Source of the DNA: Lachnospiraceae bacterium UBA1760
GTDB lineage: Bacteria; Bacillota; Clostridia; Lachnospirales; Lachnospiraceae
Assembly: GCA_002314775.1 (NCBI GenBank)
Contig: DCHE01000073.1
Span: 18,859 to 27,609 of the forward strand
Length of the DNA stretch: 8,751 nucleotides
Reading direction: 5' to 3'
The translations under genes and the position numbers were made by a program. Shown one piece after another: positions 6,456 to 8,751 of this stretch. The first letter of the stretch is position 1, and every line of letters starts with the position of its first letter. The notes under the pieces are model-generated. The model was given only the letters and a program-made list of their open reading frames with translations, did not search any database and was not told where the DNA came from.

Positions 6456-7280
6456 ATGTTTGAACAGGCAGAGCTTCAGAATGATATCTACTATCTTATT
6501 ATGAAGAATAGTCTTGAAGAATTTTGCCTATCCAACGGCTGGGATGTCATCTCCTTATACCGCAACCAGGATAAACGCTTTGTATATAACGGCGACTTTG
6601 AGATAGATGCGCTATTCGCAATCGGAAGGTTTAGTCTAGAAGAGATTGACAACTTCAAGGAATATACAAAGAACCTGATATTTCTGGATTCAGCACCTGA
6701 TGACACACTTTATTATAGTATCATTCCCAACTATCACTTAGCCATACGACAGGTACTTACACATTTTAGAGATATAGGTCACGACAAGGTTGGTTTTATT
6801 GGAAGCATCAAAACCTACGATGATCAAAAGACATTAAATGTTGATTCTCGTTTCTATTATTATAGAACTACGCAGATAACAAGAGAGGTTTTTGACGAGT
6901 CTATAGTAATTGACTGTGAGATGAATTCAACAAGCGGTTACAATGCAATGAAAGCCTACATTGAGGCAAATGGTGCTCCGCCAAAGGCATTATTTGTATC
7001 AAGTGATGCTGTTGCTCCTGGTGTTGTTAAAGCCATTATTGAATCTGGCTACAAAATACCAGAGGATACAAGTATTATCACCTATAACAATACCGGCTTC
7101 TCCGAGTTTTCGAATCCACCGCTTTCATCCATCGAGGTATTTATACCAGAGATTTGCAGGTCAGCTGTATTTTGTATGGAAAGGCTGACTGCTGGAAGCG
7201 TTACTCCAAAGAAGGTTGTTATTCCCTGCAAGCTTATTAATAGAAACAGTACAGCGCCAAATACTAAAAAGCCCTTATGA
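6456..7280 (+). CDS. LacI/GalR-family sugar-binding regulator lacking its DNA-binding domain
   Basis: Ligand-binding domain of a LacI-family repressor, probably the local regulator of the divergent transporter/GH42 operon. From the ATG at 6456 it gives 274 residues; the frame is open further left and reads LEKKQLKIGIAQ immediately before this Met, which is the usual first beta-strand of the sugar-binding domain. Other family features: NYHLAIRQVLTHFRDIGHDKV (about 92-112), PPKALFVSSDAVAPGVVKAI (about 174-193), then IPEDTSIITYNN and the SIEVFIPE segment near the C-terminus. The N-terminal helix-turn-helix and hinge (normally about 55-60 residues) are absent, and the upstream DNA is antisense to the transporter. 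Weak AGGA spacing before the ATG is probably chance. As it stands the product could bind sugar but not an operator. Galactose-related ligand is inferred from neighbours only. Its stop codon lies inside the terminator stem. Confidence 0.82.
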   Translation: MFEQAELQNDIYYLIMKNSLEEFCLSNGWDVISLYRNQDKRFVYNGDFEIDALFAIGRFSLEEIDNFKEYTKNLIFLDSAPDDTLYYSIIPNYHLAIRQVLTHFRDIGHDKVGFIGSIKTYDDQKTLNVDSRFYYYRTTQITREVFDESIVIDCEMNSTSGYNAMKAYIEANGAPPKALFVSSDAVAPGVVKAIIESGYKIPEDTSIITYNNTGFSEFSNPPLSSIEVFIPEICRSAVFCMERLTAGSVTPKKVVIPCKLINRNSTAPNTKKPL

Positions 7281-7304
7281 TGGAATTCCATTCATAAGGG
7301 CTTT
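7268..7304. terminator. Bidirectional terminator shared by the regulator and thrS
   Basis: A perfect 13-bp stem (AAAGCCCTTATGA at 7268-7280 with 7292-7304) is extended by TGG/CCA past a single-base bulge and capped by AATT. Minus-strand transcripts (thrS) end in GGGCTTTTTAG, a good U-tract; plus-strand transcripts (regulator) end in GGGCTTTCTC, which is weaker. The regulator's TGA is the last codon of the left stem arm. Confidence 0.88.
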
Positions 7305-7344
7305 CTCTATTTAAGCATAAAACTTAATTATTGTTTATTCGCTT

Positions 7345-8751
<1,407 letters not shown>

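Noticed and set aside
6456..6458. ATG at 6456 as a genuine start of a naturally short, HTH-less regulator
   Set aside because: Clear family sequence (LKIGIAQ) lies immediately upstream in frame, and the upstream SD-like AGGA is weak. Truncation explains the data better.

Overview
The window looks like chromosomal DNA from a low-GC Gram-positive Clostridia, most likely a Lachnospiraceae gut commensal. This is inferred from AT-rich coding, strong AGGAGG ribosome sites, a TTG start, classical hairpin-plus-U-tract terminators, and the pairing of a cytoplasmic GH42 beta-galactosidase with a GPH-type sugar transporter. I see no phage, transposon, CRISPR array, rRNA or tRNA gene.

Layout, left to right. 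(1) cysK, minus strand, a cysteine synthase with its own sigma-A-like promoter surrounded by palindromic candidate operators. (2) A minus-strand membrane c-di-GMP phosphodiesterase (7TM sensor, PAS, HD-GYP). It is bracketed by an intrinsic terminator and by a promoter with a roughly 120-nt 5' leader that can fold into a long closing stem plus a strong internal hairpin. (3) A minus-strand galactoside-use operon: GPH transporter, then GH42 beta-galactosidase 3 bp later, ended by a strong terminator. (4) Head-to-head with it, a plus-strand LacI-family sugar-binding regulator. (5) Convergent with the regulator, the 3' two thirds of thrS (threonyl-tRNA synthetase), which runs off the right edge. 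The regulator and thrS share one bidirectional terminator.

The galactoside genes form a recognisable local unit: uptake, hydrolysis and a divergent repressor. The strongest anomaly is at its centre. Near 6411-6434 both divergent genes lose their 5' ends. The transporter frame is clearly homologous up to 6419 and then meets a stop with no start codon. The regulator begins directly in its sugar-binding domain, with no helix-turn-helix. The promoter/operator region that should separate them is absent. This is either a real deletion or an assembly collapse.

The second item worth following is the structured leader of the HD-GYP gene, which matches no riboswitch class I can recall. The rest is ordinary housekeeping and carbohydrate-use DNA. 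I did not find a convincing new multi-gene system.
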